Part shown: positions 8,862 through 17,607 of the stretch, in pieces
Position numbering within the stretch: the stretch's first letter is position 1
Layout: every line of letters starts with the position of its first letter
Assembly: GCF_018128925.1 (NCBI RefSeq)
Contig: NZ_CP067007.1
Span: 62,001 to 126,000, forward strand
DNA length: 64,000 bases
Reading direction: 5' to 3'
Origin: Nitrosopumilus sp. K4
GTDB lineage: Archaea; Thermoproteota; Nitrososphaeria; Nitrososphaerales; Nitrosopumilaceae
The notes under the pieces: generated by a model
Databases searched by the model: none
Told to the model about the DNA's origin: nothing
Seen by the model: only the letters and a program-made list of their open reading frames with translations
Program-made: the position numbers and the translations under genes

Positions 8862-10826
8862 TCACTCCAATTTTCCAATTTCGTTTTCTAATTCAGTAAA
8901 TGTTATCTGATTTTTTTTTATTTTATTTCTATATACTATAATTTCTTCTTTGGTAGGACTGCGATTTAATTTCCCTCTAAATCTAGAATCTATTTCTTGC
9001 TCTATTTTGATCTCATTTTTAAAATCTTCCATTTTTCTCTCGATAATCATATCTATACGCCTATCTAAATTAAAATTGATTAATTTCTCCAAATCTGTAT
9101 CTTGTTTTATTGATGTTTCAATTATTTTTTTAGTATCGTTTTTTATTTCAGTAATATCTTTCTTGATTCTGTCAAAGTTTACCTCAGTGTCTTTCTTGAT
9201 TCTGTCAAAGTTTACCTCAGTGTCTTTCTTGATTCTGTCAAAGTTTACCTCAGTGTCTTTCTTGATTCTGTCAAAGTTTACCTCAGTGTCTTTCTTGATT
9301 GTTTTTATATTCTGAGAAACATCTTGTGATTGTTTTTTTATTGTATTGACATTTTGAATTAATTTTCTATTGAATCTTGTTTGCTTTTTTTGAAATGGCA
9401 ACAAAAGCCAATCTTTCATTTCGTTATGCAGTTTTTTTCTTATTGTTTTAATCAAACTGTTGCCAGAATCAACATTTTTTAAATTTAGATTTATCATGTT
9501 TGCATCATCATCATTTATCTCATGATCTGCTTTTGAATTTATTTTTTTTAATGTTGACTCCTTTAGGTGTGTCTCCTTAAGATGTGATTCTTTGACAGGC
9601 GTATTAGCCTTGATTGTGTCTCTAGTTCTGATTTCTGGAAGTATTACTTTTTTAAGAATTTGATTTGGCGAATTTTTTATGACTTCAAAAAACTCTGATG
9701 CTATGTTTTCTGGATTATGGTTTTCTATGATGTATTTTTCTGCATTATCTGATATTTCTTTGCGATATTCATCTTCGTTAGCCAATTTAAGTAATGCATT
9801 GTATACTGAAACCTCTTCTTTTACATCAGGAATAATCTTGATTACTGTGTTATTGGGTATCTCTTCAAATGATCCTATGTTAGATACAATTACTGGTTTA
9901 CCATTTCCCATAATTTGAAGTGTAATGATTGATGTTTCACCTGCAGTGGGATATCTTAATTGTATTGCAATATCTGTAATGCTGATATATGGTTGTAAAT
10001 CTTCTACAAAACCTGTTTCAATAACTCTATCTGTAATTCCTAATTCTTCAACAAGTTTGTGTATCTCGTCTGCATATGCTTCACTTAGATAAGATCCTGC
10101 TATTATGAAAGTTGACTCTGGATTTTTTTTTAAAAAATGAGAAAACGCCTTAAGAGCGACATTAAGTCTTTTATAGAATCCTATATTGCCAAATGTGCTA
10201 ATCACTGTATGGTTTTTGGGTATTCCTAACGATTCTCTTAAACCCTGTTCAGTTTTATTTTCCACCGTTATTGGCATATTGATTTTAATGATGTTTGCAT
10301 CTGGACATTCTTCTCTGATTATATTTTCTGCAAATTTACTGTGTACTATCACTGCCAGTGATGATTCTACTAATTCCTTTACTAATGGATATTCAAATAA
10401 AGGGAATTCACGTGATGTTATTGCGTTCTCTGCTATGACTCTACCCTTTGGACCGTATGCAAATTCCATCAGTTGAATATACCGCTCAGGTTTTTTTTGC
10501 CCTACTGTGAGAAATCTAACAAGATGATGTATCAGTGGATCATGCATCACCACAATTCCTGGATTTTCTATTGCAGTCTCGTAAACATATTTATGAAATG
10601 GGTTATTTCCTACATGATACAAAATTTTGTCATAATTGTTTTTAAATTCTTCAATATTGATAATGTTGAAGTTATTTTTGATAAATTCATTGGTAGGAGT
10701 ATATTCTTTATCAATAATGATTTCGATTTTACAATGTTTAGACAAATATGGTAACAACTCCTTTTCTGAATACTCTGAAATACCTGTTTTTAATGGCGAT
10801 GTTGGGGTAAAATACGCAAGTTTCAT
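8862..10826 (-). CDS. GT4 glycosyltransferase with hendecad coiled coil and DUF4214-like tail
   Basis: This is a 654-residue fusion. Residues 1-390 form a GT-B glycosyltransferase of family GT4: TFGNIGFYKR is the phosphate-loop region and TAGETSIITLQIMGNGKP is the EX7E-like donor site. A charged linker follows, then at about 509-557 four to five copies of an 11-residue unit VNFDRIKKDTE, predicting a right-handed coiled coil. The last 40 residues (FRGKLNRSPTKEEI...YRNKIKK.QIT) resemble the DUF4214 module and match, without gaps, the N-terminus of the methyltransferase at 15804..16688. The coiled coil and tail probably oligomerise or dock the enzyme with other glycan proteins; that is inference. 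Confidence 0.82.
   Translation of the reverse strand: MKLAYFTPTSPLKTGISEYSEKELLPYLSKHCKIEIIIDKEYTPTNEFIKNNFNIINIEEFKNNYDKILYHVGNNPFHKYVYETAIENPGIVVMHDPLIHHLVRFLTVGQKKPERYIQLMEFAYGPKGRVIAENAITSREFPLFEYPLVKELVESSLAVIVHSKFAENIIREECPDANIIKINMPITVENKTEQGLRESLGIPKNHTVISTFGNIGFYKRLNVALKAFSHFLKKNPESTFIIAGSYLSEAYADEIHKLVEELGITDRVIETGFVEDLQPYISITDIAIQLRYPTAGETSIITLQIMGNGKPVIVSNIGSFEEIPNNTVIKIIPDVKEEVSVYNALLKLANEDEYRKEISDNAEKYIIENHNPENIASEFFEVIKNSPNQILKKVILPEIRTRDTIKANTPVKESHLKETHLKESTLKKINSKADHEINDDDANMINLNLKNVDSGNSLIKTIRKKLHNEMKDWLLLPFQKKQTRFNRKLIQNVNTIKKQSQDVSQNIKTIKKDTEVNFDRIKKDTEVNFDRIKKDTEVNFDRIKKDTEVNFDRIKKDITEIKNDTKKIIETSIKQDTDLEKLINFNLDRRIDMIIERKMEDFKNEIKIEQEIDSRFRGKLNRSPTKEEIIVYRNKIKKNQITFTELENEIGKLE
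9156..9300 (-). repeat. 33-bp tandem repeat inside the GT4 gene
   Basis: Three complete 33-bp units (9181-9213, 9214-9246, 9247-9279) are flanked by partial copies on both sides. They encode VNFDRIKKDTE in frame on the minus strand. Units are identical at DNA level, so they probably expanded recently by slippage or unequal exchange; copy number may vary between strains. Confidence 0.95.
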
Positions 10827-10887
10827 CTGACTATTCGTAAATATGGATCCTTAAATTTTATTCTGCCGTTATGACAAGAAATTTGTA

Positions 10888-11571
10888 ATGGTAAATCGGT
10901 TTTTATACATGTATAAAGTTGTAATGGAATTTTTGAAGAGTAAAAAAAATCTTCAGGAGAAAATTAAGGATCTGTTTCTTTTACTATCATACTATAGAAA
11001 TCTCTTGCATGGAATCAAAACCATGAAAATTTACCATCTTATCGCTAGCCAAAATAATCGTATTGAGCAATTAACAAAATCTCTTTCTGAACAGGACTAT
11101 GAATTAATTGATTTACTTTTACAAAAAAATGTCAAAACTTTTCTGCAAACCCAAAAATTAGAAAATTCACTGAATTTTGATAAACGTGACTCTTCTATAC
11201 AAATAGGGCAAAATACAATTTTTGTTGAAAAGCCAATACGTGGTCTATGGACAACAGGAAAATCTACCTTTTTTATGCCCATAATTCCTAACCGCATAAA
11301 CAAAATACAAATGACTTTCTTTAGCATAGCTCCATTATCTGTAACAGTAAGTTTCGATGGCGTTTCAAACAAACAAATTGATTTTCAAAAACTATCTACT
11401 AGAACAGTAGATTTCAGTTTGAACTCAAATGATTGTGTTGAATCGCCTATTGAAATATCTGTTGTTACTGATAAATTGTGGTTTCCAAATGTTGTACTAA
11501 ATACGCCGCAATCAATACCTCTTGGTATTTGTATTCGACAACTTAGTGTTTTTTCTGAAACTCCTGAATGA
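10888..11571 (+). CDS. Coiled-coil plus beta-sandwich protein of the glycan locus
   Basis: This 227-residue protein has no firm family match. The N-terminal half is helical and charged (EKIKDLFLLL, QNNRIEQLTKSLSEQD), predicting coiled coil. The second half is beta-rich: GLWTTGKSTFFMPI, then SVTVSFDGVSNKQI, then IPLGICIRQLSVF. That order (aromatic entry strand, a strand with a bound-ligand-like DG turn, and a closing LGI-IR-L strand) resembles the beta domains often found beside glycosyltransferases in polysaccharide clusters. There is no signal peptide. It converges with the GT4 at 11543 with a 29-bp overlap. A carbohydrate-recognition or GT-partner role is a guess. Confidence 0.55.
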   Translation: MVNRFLYMYKVVMEFLKSKKNLQEKIKDLFLLLSYYRNLLHGIKTMKIYHLIASQNNRIEQLTKSLSEQDYELIDLLLQKNVKTFLQTQKLENSLNFDKRDSSIQIGQNTIFVEKPIRGLWTTGKSTFFMPIIPNRINKIQMTFFSIAPLSVTVSFDGVSNKQIDFQKLSTRTVDFSLNSNDCVESPIEISVVTDKLWFPNVVLNTPQSIPLGICIRQLSVFSETPE

Positions 11572-12724
11572 CTTCGTTACACTTCTTTTCAAATAATTCT
11601 AAACTGTTACCTGCATTGTATCTTTTAGCTTTGAGGAATCCATTTTTTCCTAACAACTTGCATTTTTCTGTATTATTCAGTAATTCAGTTATTGAAGATC
11701 TTAATTCCTCATAATTGCCAAAATTTACCAATAACCCATCTTTTTCATGTTCTATTATGTCTGAAACTGGATGTATGTCACACCCTATGACCGGTTTTGA
11801 GCAAATCCATGATTCCAAATAAACCAATCCAAATGATTCACTCTTTGATGGAACAACTAAAAATTCACACGATGAAATTATTTTGTATTTCTCCTTTGTA
11901 CTGACTACTCCTTTGTTTATGATTTTGTTTTTGATTTTTTTTGGTATTTTTTTGAAATACTGATCAAATTCTTTTGTCTCAGGCCCTATTATCACTAATT
12001 CAACATCATCTGTTTGTTCCAAAATATTTTTCACAGCATCCATTAGAAAAAATATTCCTTTCACTTCCGATTTAGATCCGATAAACACTATTTTCTTTTT
12101 TCCATCTTGTTTATTTTCTACTGGTTTAATGTCTTGTTCTATTTGCAATATTGGTTTTATTATGGATATTTTCTCTTTTTTTATTCCAAATTTTTCAATT
12201 AATTCTTTTTCAGATTTTGTCAAAACAAATATCGCATCAGAATTTTTTAAAATTGTCAGTGGTATGGCAGATAAATACATCTCAGGAAATTCTTGATGTA
12301 TTAAGGGCATTATAATTAATGGTATTTGGTATTTTTTTGATGCAATATATGCAGGAATGATATGGTTATGTGGAAATGATGTTGCATAAATCAAATCTGC
12401 ATTTGGTTTTTTTACTACTAATTCTTGCCATAATTCTGATGAGAATGGACCTGGATAGCTATGCATAATGGATAATTTCTCATCCGGTTCATATTTTATT
12501 TCTGATGGCATCTCAAAATTGCATCTTTTTATTTCATATTCGTCATTGGCTCTTTTTTCAATTTTTGGTGTATCTTTATACCAAAACGATTGGATTTCTT
12601 TTGCATTGGTTGTGATAACTTTAACGTTATTGTTTATGGAAAGATGATCAAGAAATTCTTTTGCAAGATTTTCAGAACCTCCTATTGCAGGATGATATCT
12701 TTGGATTACTGCTAAGATCTTCAC
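11543..12724 (-). CDS. Family 4 glycosyltransferase
   Basis: This is a 393-residue GT-B retaining glycosyltransferase. MKILAVIQRYHPAIGGSENLAKEF is the classical GT4 N-terminal acceptor-side loop (glycine pair plus Glu). KKIVFIGSKSEVKGI begins the C-terminal Rossmann half, and VVPSKSESFGLVYLESWICSKP contains the EX7E donor-binding motif. It transfers a sugar from a nucleotide donor to a lipid-linked or protein-linked glycan in the cytoplasm. Its 3' end overlaps the convergent gene at 10888..11571 by 29 bp, and it sits 37 bp downstream of an SDR on the same strand, probably one transcript. Confidence 0.88.
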   Translation of the reverse strand: MKILAVIQRYHPAIGGSENLAKEFLDHLSINNNVKVITTNAKEIQSFWYKDTPKIEKRANDEYEIKRCNFEMPSEIKYEPDEKLSIMHSYPGPFSSELWQELVVKKPNADLIYATSFPHNHIIPAYIASKKYQIPLIIMPLIHQEFPEMYLSAIPLTILKNSDAIFVLTKSEKELIEKFGIKKEKISIIKPILQIEQDIKPVENKQDGKKKIVFIGSKSEVKGIFFLMDAVKNILEQTDDVELVIIGPETKEFDQYFKKIPKKIKNKIINKGVVSTKEKYKIISSCEFLVVPSKSESFGLVYLESWICSKPVIGCDIHPVSDIIEHEKDGLLVNFGNYEELRSSITELLNNTEKCKLLGKNGFLKAKRYNAGNSLELFEKKCNEVIQEFQKKH

Positions 12725-12761
12725 ACTTCATCAACTATAAAAATTCAAATAAACTTTAAGA

Positions 12762-13661
12762 TTAATTTTTTTTGTTTTTGAACCAATTGTATGTCAATGC
12801 CAAACCCTCATACAAACTTGTATTTGGTTTCCATCCGATCTTTTTGATTTTATGTATGTCTGCAACCATATTGTTTATCTCGTTTTTTCTTTTTTTAGAA
12901 CTGCTTGAAATAATTTTGGTTTCAACTCCAGAAATTTTTTGCAGGATTTGTACTACTTCTTTAATTGAGTAGCTTTTACCGCTTCCTACATTGTATATGT
13001 TAAACCCATGATTTTTTTCCAAAACTATCTTTATCGCATTTATTACATCCTCAATGAAAACAAAATCTCTCTTTGGTCTTATGTTCCCTAAAATTATGTT
13101 TTTTTTGTCAAGAATTTGAGAAATTATTTTTGTTGTAACTATGTGTTTTGGACTGCTAGGACCATATACAGAAAATAAACGTATAACAGATACATCCATA
13201 CCGTAATTATTAGCATAATGTTTACACAAAACTTCTCCTCCTATCTTACTTTGAGCATAAACTGATAATCCTCTTGTTGGATTTTCTTCTTTTATTGGGG
13301 TGGTATTTGGAACACCATAAACGTGACTAGTGCTCATAAAGACAAACTTTGAATCACATTTGCGTGCAATATCTAGCATGTTCTTAGTCCCTTCTATGTT
13401 TATTGCAAAACATTTTACAGGATCCTTTTGACACATTTCCACATCTGTTAATGCAGCTAAATGAATAATGTCAGAAAATTTTTTATTCATGACTGATGGA
13501 TTTATTTTTAGAATGTCGTTTTTTATCTGAACTATTTTTTGATTTTTATTTCTTGCAGATGATACTCCTGTTATCTCGTTTTTCTTTTCTAACTCCGACA
13601 CTAGATTGGTACCTATAAAACCACTATGTCCGGATATCAGATAATTACTCAAAACTCTCAC
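12762..13661 (-). CDS. NAD-dependent epimerase/dehydratase (extended SDR)
   Basis: This 299-residue extended SDR is probably a UDP- or GDP-sugar epimerase or reductase. GxxGxxG lies at residues 11-17 (GHSGFIG), DIIHLAALTDVE is typical of the GalE-like group, FMSTSHVYG carries the catalytic Ser/Thr and YAQSK the Tyr-Lys pair. The first six residues before the Rossmann strand are extra; a slightly later start is possible but no better initiator is evident. It is divergent from gmd across about 65 bp and shares its strand with the GT4 downstream, suggesting that the sugar made here feeds that transferase. Confidence 0.82.
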   Translation of the reverse strand: MRVLSNYLISGHSGFIGTNLVSELEKKNEITGVSSARNKNQKIVQIKNDILKINPSVMNKKFSDIIHLAALTDVEMCQKDPVKCFAINIEGTKNMLDIARKCDSKFVFMSTSHVYGVPNTTPIKEENPTRGLSVYAQSKIGGEVLCKHYANNYGMDVSVIRLFSVYGPSSPKHIVTTKIISQILDKKNIILGNIRPKRDFVFIEDVINAIKIVLEKNHGFNIYNVGSGKSYSIKEVVQILQKISGVETKIISSSSKKRKNEINNMVADIHKIKKIGWKPNTSLYEGLALTYNWFKNKKN

Positions 13662-13727
13662 AATTGCATGTTTTTGTACTTTTTAAAAAGATATTTTTAA
13701 TTGAATTTTTTACTGTTCTTAAAAGAC

Positions 13728-14771
13728 ATGAAACGTGCATTAATAACCGGAATTACAGGCCAAGATGGAGCATATCTGGCACAATTACTCTTGAAAAAAA
13801 ACTACAAAGTGTCTGGCACTTATCGTAGATTATCCACTCCTAATTTTTGGAGACTGCATTATTTGGATATTTATGACAAAGTAGTTCTAATTCCTGCTGA
13901 TGTTCGAGATTCAAAATCATTGTATGAAACTTTGGTTAAAACTGATCCAGATGAAGTTTATCACTTATCTGCACAAAGCTTTGTAGGTGCTTCATTTGAT
14001 CAACCATTACAAACTAGTGATATTACTGGATTTGGTGTTCTTAGAATGCTTGAAGAAATAAAAAAATTCAATGATAAAATAAAATTTTATCATGCAGCCT
14101 CTAGTGAGATGTTTGGAGATTCAATCAACAAACCAAAAAATGAAAATTCACCATTCCATCCTGCAAGTCCCTATGCACTAGCAAAAGTTTACGGTTATTG
14201 GACTGTAGATATGTATAGAAAAGCATATGGAATTCATGCAACAAACGGAATTTTGTTTAACCATGAATCTCCTATTAGGGGATTGGAGTTTGTCACGCGA
14301 AAAATTTCTAACGGTGTTGCTAAAATACATCTTGGTCTTGCAAATGATCTAAAATTAGGAAATCTTGATGCAAAACGTGATTGGGGATATGCACCTGAAT
14401 ATGTTGAAGGGATATGGAAAATGGTACAACAAAAAAAACCCGAAGATTATGTTTTGGCCACAAATGATTCTCATTCTGTAAAGGAATTTGTCTTAGAGGC
14501 ATGCAAAGCAGCAGGTGTTTCTTCTAAGAAAATCAAATCCACTAAATCAAATTTCAGGCCTCTTGATGTACAATATCTTCAAGGAGACTATTCAAAAGCA
14601 AAGAAGAAACTTAACTGGAAACCTAAAACTAAATTTTCAGAATTAGTAAAAATCATGGTTAATGAAGATATTTCTAGATGGGAAAGATGGCTTAAAGGTG
14701 AATACTTTTTCTGGGATGCAATTACTTCTGGTGATGATTCTTACATCATAGCTAAAAAGCGAAAAAATTAA
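13728..14771 (+). CDS. gmd: GDP-mannose 4,6-dehydratase
   Basis: This enzyme converts GDP-mannose to GDP-4-keto-6-deoxymannose, the precursor of fucose, rhamnose and perosamine. ALITGITGQDGAYLA is the near-invariant Gmd NADP loop. AASSEMFGD, PYALAKVYGYW (Tyr-Lys) and FNHESPIRGLEFVTRKI are family signatures, the last being the tetramer and NADP-contact strand. I place the start at ATG 13728, giving 347 residues as usual for the family; an upstream in-frame TTG at 13701 would add nine residues absent from homologues. TTTTAAAAAGATATT just upstream may be the TATA region. It stands alone between divergent SDR and convergent sulfotransferase genes. Confidence 0.93.
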   Translation: MKRALITGITGQDGAYLAQLLLKKNYKVSGTYRRLSTPNFWRLHYLDIYDKVVLIPADVRDSKSLYETLVKTDPDEVYHLSAQSFVGASFDQPLQTSDITGFGVLRMLEEIKKFNDKIKFYHAASSEMFGDSINKPKNENSPFHPASPYALAKVYGYWTVDMYRKAYGIHATNGILFNHESPIRGLEFVTRKISNGVAKIHLGLANDLKLGNLDAKRDWGYAPEYVEGIWKMVQQKKPEDYVLATNDSHSVKEFVLEACKAAGVSSKKIKSTKSNFRPLDVQYLQGDYSKAKKKLNWKPKTKFSELVKIMVNEDISRWERWLKGEYFFWDAITSGDDSYIIAKKRKN

Positions 14772-14786
14772 TTTTATATCTTGAAT

Positions 14787-15752
14787 CTAACTGGAAATTA
14801 ATCCTCTTATTCTTGATTTCAGTGATGGCTTTGATGCATCTTTCCCAAAATGATCTTCATGGTGTTCCTTTAACATCTCAAATATTGCTTCGTTAGTTTC
14901 CATGTTGCCGTATTCTGACTTCCAGTATTTTTCTTTGAGATTTGAAACCATTTTGGAGTAGTGTTCTTCAAATATTTTATTGCCATATTTGTATAGCTCC
15001 TGATCAAGCTTGGTCCATTCCTCCAGCTTCTTCTTTGCACCTTCTGTCAAATCATCTGATGTCTTGTGCTCTGGTGCAACATTTTTCTTTACTGTGTTTC
15101 TGATTGGTGGCCAACCAAACATGTAATGAAGCAAAAACAATGACTCTTCAAACTTTTCTACAACTCCTACAAAAGCAAATTCTGATAGGTGTTTCTTTGC
15201 AGTATCTAGCAATTCCTGGTCTGACATGTTTGGGTGTTTGAAGTAATTGTGTTCCTCAGGTTGGTATTCTGACAATTCTTCAAGATCCATGTCTTTTGAC
15301 AATTCCAATACATCAAGATCTATTGCTAACCAATGTGTCTGTGTATCTACCAATCCCTCAATTTTTGGATCAGTAATTAATTCTGAAATGGTTTTGTCTT
15401 GAGGAATGGAGTACCTCTTTGCTTCCTCAGGTTGTCTCTGAATCATTTTGTATGATGATAAAATAATATCTGTTGGATCCCTTAGTAATGTGATATTGAT
15501 TGGTTTTTTTGGCAATAATCTGTAAAAGCCGTACCCATAATGTCCTCTCACAAATCTAAACTTTGAAAAATCCAGAGGCATTTTTGGAAGCAGGTATTTC
15601 CATGCATGTAATCTTAGAACCTCCTCTTTATCAAAATACCCATCCAATATTGAAATCAAAGTTGTTCCTGCAGCCTTTGGTATGTGAAGAAAATGTAAAA
15701 TTTCATTCTCTTCTAAACCATGTTTAAGATTACACGATGATTTGATTTCCAT
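14787..15752 (-). CDS. Sulfotransferase family protein, copy 1
   Basis: This is a 321-residue member of the Golgi-type/heparan sulfotransferase-like family. FLHIPKAAGTTLISIL (about 21-36) is the 5'-phosphosulfate loop for PAPS, and LLRDPTDIILSSYKMI is the 3'-phosphate-binding region with Arg, Asp and Ser. It should transfer sulfate to a hydroxyl of a glycan. The C-terminal 120 residues are encoded by a 362-bp block that is identical in the second copy at 16681..17586, whereas the middle section differs, a sign of gene conversion. It converges with gmd. Activity depends on a PAPS supply that is not visible in this window. Confidence 0.82.
   Translation of the reverse strand: MEIKSSCNLKHGLEENEILHFLHIPKAAGTTLISILDGYFDKEEVLRLHAWKYLLPKMPLDFSKFRFVRGHYGYGFYRLLPKKPINITLLRDPTDIILSSYKMIQRQPEEAKRYSIPQDKTISELITDPKIEGLVDTQTHWLAIDLDVLELSKDMDLEELSEYQPEEHNYFKHPNMSDQELLDTAKKHLSEFAFVGVVEKFEESLFLLHYMFGWPPIRNTVKKNVAPEHKTSDDLTEGAKKKLEEWTKLDQELYKYGNKIFEEHYSKMVSNLKEKYWKSEYGNMETNEAIFEMLKEHHEDHFGKDASKPSLKSRIRGLISS
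14863..15224 (-). repeat. 362-bp identical duplicate block, copy A
   Basis: Every base from 14863 to 15224 equals the base 1849 positions further on (16712 to 17073). The block covers the C-terminal third of both sulfotransferase genes. Identity ends abruptly at both sides, including within codons for the same conserved helix, which points to recent gene conversion or partial duplication rather than to selection alone, because silent sites are also identical. Confidence 0.97.
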
Positions 15753-15803
15753 ATTTGTACAAGTTTTGTTTGAACTTATTTGTATTTTGGTTTCTAAATA
15801 TTT

Positions 15804-16688
15804 TCAAACATTGATCATCTTATTAGAACTTGGAGGGTGCCCTGCCAGTATTCCGTTTATTCTTACTCCATATTTGGGTGGTCTGTAAATTTTTTTTATG
15901 TCCTTTTCTATTTTTCTCCCTTTTGTTAATTCATTTTTTATAAAAAATGCATTTATTCCTCTTGAATCACATCCAACTAATGTATATCCTTTTTGAAATC
16001 CTAATTTTTTTAAAGCTAATAAACTTGCTCCGAAATAATTTGTTTTGTTATTTTTATCCCATTTTGTGGTTGCGCTATATGGTACGGTTTTACTCTCATT
16101 AGGAGGAATACTTGAATTGTATTCTATTATTACTACTCTAGGATAATAACCAGTAATTGCTTTCCATACCCAATAATCATTATAATCTACATCTATGGAT
16201 AACAAATCAAAATGTTTTGGAACCTTATACTTTTCAAATAATTGATTAATGTTTTCTGCAGTTATGAATTCTTTTTTAATGTGAGGTTGATTTTCTGGAA
16301 GATCGTCCATCATAAGTCCATCCCACTTATTTTTTTCAAACAAATATCTTGTATTACATATCGTTCCATCATTTACTCCAAACTCTACAAAGAATTTGTT
16401 AGTTGTCCCTATTTGAGAAAAAATAAATTCAATTATTCCATCTTCGCCATTCTGTGAGTAAATTGTTTTCTCAAAAAAATTTATATCAAAATTTTCTTTT
16501 CTTTCGTTATATTCATTTAATGCTTCTGGTTGTAACACTGTCCTTAAATTTTCTAGAGTAATTTCTTTTCTCTTAATTTTATTACAATATACTTTTAGTG
16601 CGTGTTCTTCTGGTTTAATTTTTAAACAATCAAAATATATCTTGAAAACTTCCTTTTGTATCCGTTCGTTTTTATGATTATTATCCAT
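15804..16688 (-). CDS. FkbM-like methyltransferase with N-terminal DUF4214-like module
   Basis: This 294-residue protein is probably a SAM-dependent methyltransferase of the FkbM or related sugar-methylating type. IYSQNGEDGIIEFIF is the typical entry motif, FFVEFGVNDGTICNTRYL is motif I with the SAM-binding acidic Gly loop, and FDLLSIDVDYNDYWVW is the motif with the acidic pair after the fourth strand. Residues 10-52 align ungapped with the tail of the GT4 at 8862..10826, suggesting a shared docking module. The gene overlaps the upstream sulfotransferase start-side by 8 bp and lies between the two sulfotransferases, so methylation and sulfation are probably co-expressed. Confidence 0.72.
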   Translation of the reverse strand: MDNNHKNERIQKEVFKIYFDCLKIKPEEHALKVYCNKIKRKEITLENLRTVLQPEALNEYNERKENFDINFFEKTIYSQNGEDGIIEFIFSQIGTTNKFFVEFGVNDGTICNTRYLFEKNKWDGLMMDDLPENQPHIKKEFITAENINQLFEKYKVPKHFDLLSIDVDYNDYWVWKAITGYYPRVVIIEYNSSIPPNESKTVPYSATTKWDKNNKTNYFGASLLALKKLGFQKGYTLVGCDSRGINAFFIKNELTKGRKIEKDIKKIYRPPKYGVRINGILAGHPPSSNKMINV

Positions 16689-17586
16689 TTCTTGTGCTTA
16701 TTTCCTTATGATGTTCCTTTAACATCTCAAATATTGCTTCGTTAGTTTCCATGTTGCCGTATTCTGACTTCCAGTATTTTTCTTTGAGATTTGAAACCAT
16801 TTTGGAGTAGTGTTCTTCAAATATTTTATTGCCATATTTGTATAGCTCCTGATCAAGCTTGGTCCATTCCTCCAGCTTCTTCTTTGCACCTTCTGTCAAA
16901 TCATCTGATGTCTTGTGCTCTGGTGCAACATTTTTCTTTACTGTGTTTCTGATTGGTGGCCAACCAAACATGTAATGAAGCAAAAACAATGACTCTTCAA
17001 ACTTTTCTACAACTCCTACAAAAGCAAATTCTGATAGGTGTTTCTTTGCAGTATCTAGCAATTCCTGGTCTGATATGCTTGGAGAATGGAATGACGGGTG
17101 TTCTTCGGGCTGAAAATCTGACAACTCCTCAAGATCCATGTCTTTTGATAATTCCAGTACATCCTGATCAACCCCTAACCAATGTGTTTGTGGATTATTC
17201 ATGTATTCTATGTTTTTACTATGTATAATTAGATCTGAAATTGATACATCTTTGTTTACTAGATATCTTTCAGATTCTTGTTTTTGTCTCTGTATCATCT
17301 TGTATGATGAAATGATTAACTCACTAGGATCTCTTAACATTGTAATGTAGATTGGTTTTTTTGGCAACAGCCTGTAAAAGCCATACCCGTAATGGCCTCT
17401 GACAAATCTAAACCTTGAAAAATCCAGAGGCATTTTTGGAAGCAGGTATTTCCATGCATGAATTCCCAACACTTTTTTCCTATCAAAATACCCATCCAAT
17501 ATTGAAATCAAAGTTGTTCCTGCAGCCTTTGGTATGTGAAGGAAGTATAATATGCTGTTTCCATTCAATTGAATTTTCATTTTCAA
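16681..17586 (-). CDS. Sulfotransferase family protein, copy 2
   Basis: This is a 301-residue paralogue of 14787..15752 with the same PAPS loop (FLHIPKAAGTTLISIL) and 3'-phosphate region (MLRDPSELIISSYKMI). N-terminal and C-terminal parts are nearly identical to copy 1, while residues around 115-175, after the conserved Arg-Ser region, diverge; that stretch may shape the acceptor site, so the two could sulfate different positions. The C-terminus ends earlier, at HHKEISTRNG, because the gene stops just past the identical block and runs into the methyltransferase start by an 8-bp overlap. It lies directly downstream of the ABC exporter on the same strand. Confidence 0.82.
   Translation of the reverse strand: MKMKIQLNGNSILYFLHIPKAAGTTLISILDGYFDRKKVLGIHAWKYLLPKMPLDFSRFRFVRGHYGYGFYRLLPKKPIYITMLRDPSELIISSYKMIQRQKQESERYLVNKDVSISDLIIHSKNIEYMNNPQTHWLGVDQDVLELSKDMDLEELSDFQPEEHPSFHSPSISDQELLDTAKKHLSEFAFVGVVEKFEESLFLLHYMFGWPPIRNTVKKNVAPEHKTSDDLTEGAKKKLEEWTKLDQELYKYGNKIFEEHYSKMVSNLKEKYWKSEYGNMETNEAIFEMLKEHHKEISTRNG
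16712..17073 (-). repeat. 362-bp identical duplicate block, copy B
   Basis: This is the second copy of the block at 14863-15224, offset by 1849 bp and in the same orientation. A crossover between the two copies would delete the methyltransferase gene and fuse the sulfotransferases. Confidence 0.97.
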
Positions 17587-17607
17587 CTAATTCTCTCTTC
17601 TTTTAGA

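Noticed and set aside
9156-9300. Short direct repeats resembling a CRISPR array
   Set aside because: Units of 33 bp abut with no spacers and keep the reading frame of the GT4 gene; it is a coding tandem repeat.
8950-9315. Plus-strand frame with repeated FTSVSFLILSK inside the GT4 gene
   Set aside because: It is the complement of the hendecad repeats, and hydrophobic only because of codon complementarity.
14863-17073. Duplicated block as evidence of an insertion sequence
   Set aside because: The block lies wholly inside two homologous genes, without inverted repeats or target duplication; gene conversion explains it better.
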